A stretch of 64,000 nucleotides of DNA, taken from positions 15,052,063 through 15,116,062 of the forward strand of contig NC_049997.1 of the NCBI RefSeq assembly GCF_000003815.2, given 5' to 3'. Below the pieces are notes generated by a model. The model had not been told where the DNA came from. It ran no database searches and saw only the letters and a list, made by a program, of their open reading frames with translations. Of the stretch, positions 23,381-34,060 are shown one piece after another; position 1 is the first letter of the stretch; the number at the start of each line of letters is the position of its first letter. This stretch comes from Branchiostoma floridae. Its lineage: Eukaryota; Chordata; Leptocardii; Amphioxiformes; Branchiostomatidae. The position numbers and the translations under genes are program-made.

Positions 23381-26300
23381 ATGGCGAACTACTGGAGGAA
23401 ATGGTTTGTTGGGGGACCGACGCGCAGGTGGCTGAGTCTCATATTCCTTACCGCAACGTTTCTAGTTCTACTGTACTTCACTCAGGTACATTCTAAACAT
23501 ATATATATATATATATATATATGCATCATACATATATATTGGCATTTATAAACGAAACTGAAAAAATGCACCAGATTTTCTGACCGCCTCTTGCGCCTAA
23601 CTAAGGTAACAATTGCGCCTGTGCCCATCCGCGATCTGAAACCACAAATTTGTTCTGGCCATGGTGGACTGCCGGATACCGCGGGGATTCCTCTCGGTGT
23701 TTTTACGGGTAGATCACAGTGACTATTTGTCACCGGGTTGACTTGATGTTAGCTAGGTGTTGAAATAATCCGGAGCCCGGCCAGGGCCAAATATAGCCAG
23801 TAGCCGCTAGGTGTCCCAGTGGGTCAAGTAGCCAAAGTGCCTCAAACATAATCCCCAAGCAGATTCGTCGGTGGCATAAAACAGTAACATAAGCTGGGGA
23901 AGGAGTTTAGCCGGACGAGGAGTAAAATTGGCCACGCGGAATCTGACGCAGGACGCAACCGTTCAAAGGCACTGGGAGGGACGTGACCAATTTTACTCCT
24001 CTGTCTGCTAAACTCCTTCCCCTACCGTGGCCGATATCAACAATGTGCAACACACTTACTTTTCTGCTCAAGACACTTACTTTTCTGCTCAAGACACTTA
24101 CTTTTCTGCTCAAGACACTTACTTTTCTGCTCAACACACTTACTTTTCTGCTCAACACACTTACTTTTTTCTGCTGGAGACACTCTTCTGCGCTGCACTT
24201 ACTCTTCTGCGCTGCACTTACTTACTTTTCTGCGCGAGCCACTTACTCTTCTGCGCTGCACTTACTTACTTTACCTGTGGTGCACACCCCTCCCTTTATC
24301 AATGGATGGTCCCTGAATCAGGCCAAAGGTCAAAAAGACCGCAAAAAATGTAGGAGGATTGACCGCATGTCAATCCTAAATTATCCTCCTTCGGATGACC
24401 TATGAAATGACCTCTACCTTGGCGCGTTTTCTTTATTCAACTTAATTTTTTTGTGTCTTTAGTATAGCATTTTGACAATGCAGATCGATAACGACAAGTC
24501 TCGATTTGATCATCACAACAACGCGTTTTGTTGCCATCACAACGTATTGTCAGAAAACAAATTCTGCAGCACGTGTCTCTGTCGAATTCTGGACAGAGGA
24601 GCTACCAAGGCCTACCTGCCTTCTTACTCCTATCTACAGAGGAGTTAAGAGCCTCTGCCTGGTTTAGGTAAACCCCCGGGTACATATGATATACCTAGTT
24701 GCGCGACAGAAACACGNNNNNNNNNNNNNNNNNNNNNNNNNNNNNNNNNNNNNNNNNNNNNNNNNNNNNNNNNNNNNNNNNNNNNNNNNNNNNNNNNNNN
24801 NNNNNNNNNNNNNNNNATCTGCATTGTCAAAATGCTATACTAAAGACACAAAAAATTAAGTTGAATCCAAAAAACGCGCCAAGGTAGAGGTCATTTCATA
24901 GGGTCATCCGAAGGAGGATAATTTAGGATTGACATGCGGTCAATCCTACATTTTATGCGGTCTTTTTGACCTTTGGCCTGATTCAGGGACCATCCATTGA
25001 TAAAGGGAGGGGTGCGCACCACAGGAAAAGTAAGTAAGTGCAGCGCAGAAGAGTAAGTGGCTCGTGCAGAAAAGTAAGTAAGTGCAGCGCAGAAGAGTAA
25101 GTGGCTCGCGCAGAAAAGTAAGTGTCTCCAGCAGAACAAAGTAAGTGTGTTGAGCAGAAAAGTAAGTGTGTTGAGCAGAAAAGTAAGTGTGTTGAGCAGA
25201 AAAGTAAGTGTCTTGAGCAGAAAAGTAAGTGTCTTGAGCAGAAAAGTAAGTGTGTTGCACATTGTTGATATCGGCCACGGTACCGTGGAGTACCCGGTAG
25301 GGCCCCCTTTTCCAAAGCATATCGCTTCTAATAAACAATGGGTGACGTCATTTCTTTCTCTTTCTGTAGTACCCGAACTGGATCAGCCAACTAATGATGA
25401 AAACGCGATGGTCTACGGCAGAGTCTATTGACGTGAATCCGGCTGTAATTGAGAAACCGGTGTTGAACACAACCAAACCGTTTTCTCCGGTGTTAAAAAC
25501 AACCAAACCGTTCTCTGCTGCGGTCTATAAGAGGCAGCTGAAATTTTCCTTAGCTTCTGAGTCTGGCAGACAATATTCTGTAGGAGATACGTTGCGCATT
25601 GAGATCTCTGCCAAAGATTCACAAAATAACATAGTTACAAACATTGGTGATTTCTTTCGAGCTTCCATTCTTACCAAACATAAGAAAAGAAGAAAAAAGA
25701 AGGAAGGCGCAGTCGGTATCACAACGGACCACCAGAACGGTACTTACACGGCGACGTTCCGACTGTTGTGGGAGGGGGGGGGTCACCATCAAAATCCAAC
25801 TGGTCCACCCACGGCAGGCTATCGATGTTATAGAAAGAACTATCCGAAAACATCCAATTGATCTTGTCATGTTCCGAAAACGTTATATATTAGAGAATAA
25901 TGCCTACATCGACACCAAGTGTAACGTAGACCCTGCCATCTTCAAGAACACCAGTGCAGTTTGTAACTACTCGGACCCGCATGCAGGCGCCTGGTGGTAT
26001 TGTGAGAAAGCCGCCAACATTTCTTGTAATACACCAGGATACCATGGCACTGACAATGGCAGACGTAACCGGTACAAGAACTTGAAAGGTGGAAAACTGT
26101 TTCGCAGGTATGTTATCTTTGAAAGAGTGATTTGGACCGCAGCAATAAATAGAACCTAATACATTTATTGACAGGAGCAGGGATGGCCCTGTGCGCTTGA
26201 TGGTTTAAAAACCTTGTATGATAATGCAATCAAAGTGAATTGGTATAATGGCGTACGTTTTTTCAACATTATGTAGTTTGATCTCTGTTACAGGGGCAAC

Positions 26301-27465
26301 AATGCAATGAAGAAGTCGATTTCTGGATCTCCATCTAAACTTTATGTTAGAAAAGGTACGTCACATACTCTACATTATCATTGTGTAGCGCATACCAAAA
26401 CAAACGTTAACTTTTCAGACACAAAATGTTGACATCGTTACATTATAAAATGTCTCCTGCAATCTACAGCTCTGTGACCCGTATTTCTCGCCGAGTTACC
26501 GCTGGCCAGCCAATCAGATACTCCCCTCCAGTTGCTGAAGCGAAAGCTATCAACCAATCATGTCGCCGTTTACCGTCAGGAGGCAGTGTGATTGGCTGGT
26601 AACTCCCTCGAATAATATGATGGGAAGAATCTGATTGGATGACGGCAAACCAGTACCAACAATCGAAGACTGGGTATGTCATAGCGTTGTTCTTTTGATC
26701 ACAGGGCAAGATCCTTTGGCCAATCGCACACGGTGTGTCCGGGGACTGTCCACTCCACAGATATCTGGGTTCTATCTGATTGGCGTTTGGAACTCTCTCG
26801 TCTGTAAGAACAGACATTTCTCCAGCCAGGCCGGCTGGCAGCAATGTCTGAAGGGGAAAACTCTGCATTTCATGGGCGACTCTACCATACGGCAGTGGTG
26901 GGAACATTTGGTCAGAATCTTGAAAATGAAAAAAACACATATTCCTTGGGCCATACACAAAACTGGGCCATTGCTCGCCCGAGATCCTGTTAATAACATA
27001 ACGTTAAACTATCGTTCACACGGACCGCCACGTAATTGTCCTTTTACTCGGACATTTCTCCTCAGGTACGTCGCTAACACCATCGATGAAATTGAGGGAG
27101 GACCGAACGATGTGGTTGGTATCACCATGTGGGCACATTTCACCTCGTACCCTGTGGAGGTCTACAGGAAAAGAATGGAAGCCGTCCGTGCTGCCATAGA
27201 ACGTTTACTACACAGGAGTCCTGAAACTCTGGTGGTCATTAAGTCGGCAAACACGGGCAGGGGCAATGAGCTGAAATCTGGGGATTGGTTGGCACACAAG
27301 CTGGACTTGATAATGAGAGAAATGTTCCGCGGGATGAACGTTGTTCTTGTAGATGTTTGGGAAATGACCAATGCACAGACCTGGCACAGGGACAACACTC
27401 ACCCAGCGCCTGACATAATTGTACAAGAACTAGAGTTCCTTTGTTCTTTTATATGTCCTTTGTGA
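23381..27465 (+). CDS. NXPE family protein, copy B (one frameshift)
   Basis: Exons are 23381-23485, 25370-26107, 26294-26355 and 26705-27465, with the same lengths and phases as copy A except in exon 2. MANYWRKWF plus a signal-anchor starts the protein. The esterase domain keeps FMGDSTIRQWWEH and the D-N-T-H site. In exon 2 the LLWEGEV codons are broken: nine G's at 25774-25782 stand where A and C have eight bases (five G, A, two G), a +1 shift. Downstream the frame resumes with VTIKIQLVHPRQ and all conserved Cys. If real, the shift truncates the protein before the catalytic domain. A homopolymer sequencing error is equally possible, since everything else is open. The loop at about 25673-25710 is Lys/Arg-rich (KHKKRRKKKEG), where A and C read AVKGKAGSG or similar. 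Intron 1 is longer than in C because of the foldback at 23896-25282. Confidence 0.75.
23498..23542. repeat. (TA)n microsatellite
   Basis: A near-pure AT dinucleotide run just inside NXPE B intron 1. Copy C has only catatat here. Confidence 0.9.
23896..24022. repeat. 127-bp inverted-repeat element
   Basis: It starts ggggaaggagtttagc and ends gctaaactccttcccc, with the inverted match running some 35 bases inward (gaggagtaaaattgg / ccaattttactcctc). It abuts the larger foldback arm exactly at 24022/24023. Confidence 0.75.
24023..25282. repeat. Foldback element with assembly gap at its centre
   Basis: The left arm 24023-24485 and right arm 24817-25282 are near-perfect reverse complements (about 465 bases each, from taccgtggcc to gcagat). 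Each arm holds about six units of a 20-21 base repeat (cacttacttttctgctcaag), then diverged ctgcgctgcacttact units, then a unique stretch (gaccgcatgtcaatccta). Between the arms lie 231 sequenced bases and 100 Ns, so the true centre is unknown. Introns 1 of copies A and C lack it. All open frames in the arms are repeat products. Confidence 0.85.
24717..24816. other. Assembly gap (100 N)
   Basis: Exactly 100 Ns, the convention for a gap of unknown size. It lies in the loop of the foldback element, which would itself hinder assembly. Confidence 0.99.
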
Positions 27466-28273
27466 ACCCGGACTTCAAAAGAACGCTTATCAATATTGCA
27501 ACAACAAAAAAACACGAAAAGAAAGATCTTAAACACTATTTAGAAGTACGTTTTCGGAGCTTTTTGAAATGGTGGCCAAACAGCCAACCACACAACCAAC
27601 GTAACCAATCAGCCGGCTGGCCCCCAGGGTAGACGATCGCTTGCAGGATGAAAGTTGTACATAGTGATGTGGTGTATGACATGCGCAGAGCATGTGTCCT
27701 CGAGTTTACTTGATTTTGACGAAGGAAGATGTGTTCAAATATCTCATGTCATCATCTGACCACGATATACTGGAAAATTTCTATAAGTTCATCTACAAAT
27801 GTTTTAGGAAGAGAGAAGGTGCATGTAAACTATAGTATATGAAATTGTATAACTTTGCGTTTACTACCTTCTGTACCAAATTGACTGCATTTAGCCCCAA
27901 TGGGGCATGAATATGCAATTAACTTCATTGTCATTGTCATTGTTAATTATCTACTTCGATGTTCATTTCTGCTGCGTAAGGTTATCTTACGTTGAGTCCC
28001 AGCAGACTTTTCGTTCGTCTTACAACCGTCAGGTGGTGCTTTTTATATTAATAATGTCAAAGTTTTTTTCCATTTGTATTGCAGCTTTGTTTGGCTATAT
28101 GCCCGTATTGGTTTACGTCTAGTGTTGCACATTGTGTTCAGTGTGGAATTGGCATCTGAAACAAATTTAACTTTTCTCTACTGTGGATTTATCCTTGATG
28201 GTGTTATGGGTGTTTTCAACTACTTTTACACAGAAATGTAGATTTCTGCTCCTTTGCTACTTACAAACCTTTT
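27466..28273. other. NXPE B 3' flank, no gene seen
   Basis: Presumed 3' UTR and flank. Much of it aligns by eye with the flank of copy C after 35483 (phrases such as gtcgttcgtct, ccgtca.gtggcgctt and gtagatttctgctcctttg), so it belongs to the duplicated unit. Confidence 0.45.
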
Positions 28274-28708
28274 TATCCCCATGAAAAATGGAGATAAAGT
28301 TTTGGGTGTGTCTATGTGTCTGAATTTTTGTCGTGAGCAATTTGGAAATTTCGTAGAAATTGGAATGACAAATTTACATGGTATTTGGTATATAGGTAGC
28401 TTAGACAGAGATGCGCATCATGAGGTGCAAATTATGCAAGCTGACACTTGATTTGCATATTTACTGAGGAAAATCTGTATTTTCACTGCTTCCTTTATAG
28501 AACCCAATACATGCAATATATGTAGTTTGTGGCTGGTGGAACAATTATGTAACATAATTAATTAAACATAAAGTGCCATACTTCATCGATGTGGTAAATG
28601 CTTGGACAATCAACAGCCCAGCGTAGGTTATTTACAGGTGTACATAACTAAGCATAGATAATACAAATGTGGAAATCCTTTACATAATCAGACTATTCCA
28701 TGGGGATA
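28274..28708. mobile_element. Putative 435-bp insertion with short inverted ends
   Basis: Copy C's flank runs continuously where copy B's is interrupted by this block. It starts tatccccatg and ends catggggata (10-bp inverted match). Its interior has taattatgcaaa-type phrases like those in the 22160-22830 repeat. No coding capacity. Boundaries are approximate. Confidence 0.5.
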
Positions 28709-28719
28709 TGAGGTCTCCA

Positions 28720-29222
28720 AAGTCTTGTTCTCACGTTTTTTCATGTCAAAAACCTGTTTTTTTTCACTTCTAGTCCAAATTTAAGCCAAGGTTCCACCCA
28801 AGATTGTTAACTACCCGAAAAAAACTAGAGTCTGGGAACCCTGGTTAACTAACTCGGATGGCACCAAGGCTACTCCAACTATTACAGTTAAAAGAACTAT
28901 TTCAATTAGTGTTTGATATTTAATAAACAAAAGTCACTTCAACACATGAGGTACTAAAGCGTTCAAGTCAACTCCTTTTATTCAGTAAAATAGACCCTCT
29001 GTACACTGCATCTAGTAGTGTTAGGCAGAGCTGGGAAAAGATTCCTCCTAATATACAAATAATGGGACAAAAGCACAATCCATGTGAGCTGTCTGTTCAA
29101 AACACCCTCAGTTGACTTTTTGTGAAAAACACACTATATGGATAATATAAGTATCATACACATATCTCACAATGTTAACAGAAACAGAAACATGTCTTAT
29201 ATGACACATTAGTTGCATTACT
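28720..29222. repeat. Duplicated NXPE 3' flank, copy next to B
   Basis: Near-identical to 35780-36246 downstream of copy C (phrases cattcaagtcaactcctttt, agtgttaggcagagctggg and caaaagcacaatccatgtg). On the minus strand it carries an AATAAA (28977-28982) that also occurs in the C-side copy. There it would serve the 3' end of Shank, so this piece may be a captured fragment of the Shank 3' UTR. Confidence 0.7.
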
Positions 29223-29247
29223 TGCCTCCCTCGTGTCAGACTAAGAA

Positions 29248-29442
29248 GTGCAGGTATTTGTCACCTTTTTTGAGGTAGGGTCAAGGGGACTTATCACCCC
29301 AGACAACAAGAATAGACTCAGGACGCTTTTCAGGACAGTTAGGGCAAAACCACCAAAGGATCTCTTCAGGGACATTTTGTCGTCCTACGCTATGGAACGC
29401 TCCGAACTGGGAGGCAGACAGGCTAAGTACTGTACCTTTTAG
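29248..29442 (+). pseudogene. Probable retroelement ORF fragment
   Basis: The frame reads FEVGSRGLITPDNKNRLRTL. It resembles the E-V-G-S-R-G, then P-D-N, stretch near the C terminus of some animal LINE-type polyproteins. The first codon is TTG/ATG-independent and there is no neighbouring reverse transcriptase, so it is a stranded fragment. The family assignment is from memory of the motif and is tentative. Confidence 0.4.
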
Positions 29443-31408
29443 CTCCTCCTGTGAAATGTAATTTATATAACGGAATGCTCTCCCTCTTCAAGATTCAGAT
29501 AAATAATGGAAAGATAAGACTGAATGCTGTGATTTCCTTACATAATTGAAATGATTTTGCAATAGAACGATTTTAAGACAATATTGTCTATGTAACGTCT
29601 TGTGTCAGTCTGTCGATGTCCCCCCTGCATGTTCGGCCAGTCAAGATATTTGGACGCATTTTCTTTGTTAAAAAACAACACTATATATTGAAAAGGAAAG
29701 GAGCAAATGGACATTGACGTGACAATGTACCGGAAAGGGGTGACGTATATCGCGCGTTTATATAACTTCATTATGCAAGTTTGATCCTGATTTGCACAAT
29801 GAACATCTTCATTTCTCATGTCAGCGGATGACCTTTGACAATGTTGCCTCAAGTCACGTGAAGAGACTGAGGTTAACTGGTTAGACAGGTTTTGACTTTA
29901 GTAGAAAACCATATACGTCATAGTTGAGTTTTGACTAGAGTGAGAAAACCGTACCCTGGCAGCTATACCGATCAAAACTCAACTACGATGTGCTTCAACC
30001 AACTCAGATTGACAGGGCACGGCGTAGTTGCCTGAAGTACGGTCCAACCCAGCTACGTCGTAAAACAGCGTTATAAACAGTAACCAATGACGTTATATAG
30101 AAAGGACGACGTCTTTGGTGTAACACGGGTTGGCACTGCAGGCTTGAAGAACTCTATTGTTGTCACCAATTTTGTCTCACCGGTGGAAACATATTTCAGA
30201 ACAGATTCTAGATGAGTGAATGGAGCTGTCTTCTGTTGCTGTGAAAAGTGTTTGCTGTGAAAAGGGTTACATAAAGATTATTACTCATTTTAGAAAGATG
30301 TACTGATGTTGCTGCCTGGTTGTACATAAAACGACAAAATAAACATCCCCGGGGATTTTGTCTGGTTTTAAAAATGGTGATACGTTGGAAACTTACTAAA
30401 ATCTTGTTCTTGATTCAGTAAATTTTGAGAGGGGGGGGTACATGTACCTAGCTGTCAGTGTGAGGTTTCGATTGACCAGGTAAGTCATAGACGCCGTAGT
30501 ACAGCTATGCCGTAGCCTCTACTCTACAAAAGGCACTGGGTAGTACATAATAGCATTTAACAGACTATGTAATGCAGGATGAGACTATATGTACAGTCTT
30601 GAGTAGAATTTCTAATGTCCAGGCAATTTCTATCACTAATAGACACCATCTTAGAATCCTATTACGAGTGAAATAATGTGATAGAGGGGTACTTTAACAT
30701 TATTTCACTAATATATACCATCTTTGTACTCTTACCATTGAAAAAATGTGATAGAGTGGTGCTATCGCATTCTTAATAGACATTATCTTTTATTGTACAA
30801 AGATTGTGTTTATTAGTGAAAAAGTGTAATAGCACCCCTCTATCACATTATTTCACTAGTAAGCGTACAAAGATTGTGCCTATTAGTGAAAAAATGTGAT
30901 AGCACCTCTAGTATGGCCATGTTGATGTAGTTATATAGATGGCATCCTCTGGGAAGTCCAAAAGTCATACGAGCGAGCGAATAAAAAAGGTTTGGCAAAA
31001 AATGTGAGAAAACCGCTCTATGCGATATAAAACACTCCTCTATCACATTACAATGTATTTCACTATTAAGAGCACAAAGATTGTTCATTGATGAAATAAT
31101 GTGATATCATTGTGTCGATCATTTAGTGCTCCGGGCGGTTTTCGAAAGAAAAAAAAACACTTGCGAAAAAATCCGAAATTATAGACATACTCTACAACAT
31201 TCCGTCTAGGTGTTGCATTACATTTGGACACCCAAAAAAATTCTATAAAGTCTTCAAACGATCGAGATAACTTACCTAGGTCGGGCATTCAACGGCGCTT
31301 ATTCTATGCCACGTAGAACGCGCGTTCGAACTAAGTGCCTACAGTGTAACAGTGTAACTTATAGTTTAGAGGTTATATCCTTTTCTCTCCCAACATGTAC
31401 AGGTGAAC
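29443..31408. other. Upstream region of NXPE C with duplicated and repeat sequence
   Basis: Parts match the A-B spacer: 29760-29900 resembles 21080-21230, 29918-30070 has the ctacg-rich repeat, 30140-30420 resembles 21250-21440, and 30490-30610 matches reverse-complemented 18180-18310. This shows that copy C was duplicated with several kb of upstream flank. No gene recognised. Confidence 0.55.
30640..30915. repeat. Array of short inverted and direct repeats (gtgatagaggggt motif)
   Basis: Units of tgaaataatgtgatagaggg and their reverse complement (cctctatcacattatttca) alternate five or more times, separated by acaaagattgtg spacers. Related single units occur at 31040-31110 and upstream of NXPE B at 23240-23270. 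Confidence 0.7.
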
Positions 31409-31773
31409 ATGGCGAACGACTGGAGGAAATGGTTTGATGGCGGACCATCACGCAAGTGGTTGGGTCCAGCACTCATACTGTTTTTCGCAACGTTTCTACT
31501 GTACTGCACTCAGGTACATTCTAAACATCATATATCTTGACATTTGTAAACGGAACTGAAAAAAATGCACCAGATTTTCTGATAGCCTCTTACGCTTAAC
31601 AATTGGTCCGGTGACCGTCCGGGGCCGACATCTGAAGCCACAAATTTGTCCTTGTAAACTGTCGGGGAAGGGGAAGGCGGGGTGGTGGGTGGGTGCGGTT
31701 GGACACCTCTCGGTGTTTTTACGGGCACATCACAGCGACTATTTGTCACCAGGTTGACTTGAAGTTAAAGTTT

Positions 31774-32111
31774 AATAAGTGTGGCAATAAAAACTATTGC
31801 CATGGCGACGATTTTAAAAGATATCAGTTGATCATTTCTATACCTCAATAACAATGTGTTCAAAGTATGAAAGCTACCTTTTGTAGCATTCTCTCTAAAT
31901 AAATTATGTAAATGTGACCCTAATTTGCATGACGTACGTCCGCATGTTCAACTTAACGTACATGTTGTTGCCAAATGTCGTAAGAATGGAATAATAATTT
32001 CTCAATTATGTAATTATGTAAATTAGGTAATATTTTGCATCATTGACTTCTAGTTACATATGTCCTGTTTAAACCGTCCCCATGGCAATAGTTTTTATTG
32101 CCACACTTATT
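31774..32111. mobile_element. MITE with perfect 32-bp inverted ends
   Basis: The left end 31774-31805 begins aataagtgtggcaataaaaa. The right end 32080-32111 is its exact reverse complement over 32 bases. It lies in NXPE C intron 1. The interior is AT-rich and non-coding. The target duplication is not clear. Confidence 0.85.
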
Positions 32112-32844
32112 CAAATTGTGACCAAAGCATATCGCTTCTTGTGAACAATTTGTGACGTCATTTCTTTCATTTTCTGTAGGTCCCGCACTGGATCAGCCAA
32201 CGAATGATGAAAACGCAATGGTTTACGGCAAAATCTTCTAATGATGTTCCTTCTTTTCGAAATCGGTGGAACCATATGCATTCGGCTGTAATTGAGAAAC
32301 CGGAGTTGAACACGACCAAACCATTCTCTGCTACGGTTTATTACAGACAGCTGAAATTTTCCTTGGCTTCTGAGTCTGGCAGACAATATTCTGTAGGAGA
32401 TACGTTACGTTTTGATATCTCTGCCAAAGATTCACAAAACAACATCGTAACAAACATTGGCGATTTCTTTCGGGCGTCCATCCTTACCGCAGTGAAAAGT
32501 AAGGCAGGTTCTGGTGCAGTCGGTATCATAACGGACCACCAGAACGGTACTTACACGGCGACGTTCCGACTGTTGTGGGAGGGGGAGGTCACCATCAAAA
32601 TCCAACTGGTCCACCCACGGCAGGCTATCGATGTTATAGAAACAACCATCCGAAAATATCCAATTGATCTTGTCATGTTTAGAAAACGCTATATAGTAGG
32701 AAAGAACACTGTTATCGACACCGAGTGTAACGTAGACCCTGCCATCTTCAAGAACACCAGTGCAGTTTGTAACTACTCGGACCCGCATGCAGGCGCCTGG
32801 TGGTATTGTGAGAAAGCCGCCAACATCCCTTGTAACACATCAGG

Positions 32845-34060
32845 GAGGGTCTGCATGGGGGGGTCTTGGTAACGCTTAACGGTGAATTCAGGAGGCCCGC
32901 TAACGGTTAACGGTAAATTCAGGAGGCCCGCTAACGGTTAACGGTAAATTCAGAATGAGTTACAAAGCATAATAGTAACATTGACATGCATTCCTACCAA
33001 TACAACGCTAGTAATATCAATGCAACGCTAGTAATATCAATGGGTGAAAATACATTGTGAGAATGCAAAAGGTGCCCAGAACCCGGAGGAATGACAGGGA
33101 CAATGTCCATGACATCTGTAAATTGGCGGAGGCAGAGTTCCCGGCCCGCCACAGAGACGTCGGCAGCAAATTTCTCATGGGGGGATTGAACTATTATTTC
33201 AGCACATGGAGCGCCGAAAATTTTCAAAATCAAGACCCTCTTAAATGCTATTTCCTGCATTTTCGGCAAATTTTGCCGACAGACTAAGCTAGGTTGATTT
33301 TGACATTTTCATCAAATTACACACGATTATACTCGTAGCTTTGGCCTCCACCCCCAGAGCCCCGACATATTTTTACCATTTCGAGCTCGGAAGGCGTTGC
33401 AATACATGTATAAGTCCGGGAAAATTTGAAAATCTGGACCGTCTGAAACGCCATTTACTGCATTTTGAAGGACAGATTTTTGCCGTAAGAGGAAGCTAAA
33501 TTAAATGACATGTTCAAAGAGAGAAAACTTTTTTTGTGCGAAAACCCACGCCCCTAACATATTTTCGCCATGTCGTCATGAGCGCCAAAGGAGCAAGCCG
33601 TCGCAATGGAGGTCCGGAGAAACCTCATTTTCTGCATTCTAGGAGAACGTTTTGTCCGAAGCTAAGCTATGTAAATGTTTGACACTGAAATCTGTATGAG
33701 TGATAACGTTTTGAGGGCGATGCTTCCGCAACATATTTTACCACGTGCAGAGCCTAAGGCCGGGAAACCGGGAAATTTTGATATCTGGACCCTTTGAAAC
33801 GCCATTTCCTGCATTTTCAGGGGTTCTATCTGGCATTTGTCTTCGTGTGTATAGTTTAACGGGTTACGAAGAATTTCTTGGTAACGCTTAACGGTGGATT
33901 CGGGTTAACAAATAACGATTAACGTTGAATTAAAACGACCAATAACGCTTCACGAAGAATATACCGATAACGGTTAACGTTGAATTAGAGCGGGTCGGTA
34001 ACGATTAACGGTGAATTAAAATGGCTCGTAACGCTTAACGAAAAAGGCATGCAGACCCTC
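32845..34060. mobile_element. Non-autonomous DNA transposon, 13-bp TIR, 6-bp target duplication
   Basis: It begins gagggtctgcatg and ends catgcagaccctc. The host bases atcagg are duplicated at 32839-32844 and 34061-34066; copies A and B show the empty site. The ends carry clusters of subterminal repeats built on taacggttaacg and taacgcttaacg. The middle (33200-33840) holds three or four diverged units around cgccatttcctgcatttt and gccgacagactaagct. No transposase is seen. A 6-bp (possibly 7-bp, as the next base also matches) duplication fits few animal superfamilies; Dada is one. I do not recognise the family. Confidence 0.88.

Noticed and set aside
23907..25431. Several open frames rich in YFSAQDT or LLKTLTF or SRKVSVL repeats
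   Set aside because: They translate the minisatellite in the foldback arms, in both directions and several frames, and mirror each other exactly.
28254..28451. 65-codon plus-strand frame
   Set aside because: Lies wholly in the insertion at 28274-28708 and has no protein-like features.
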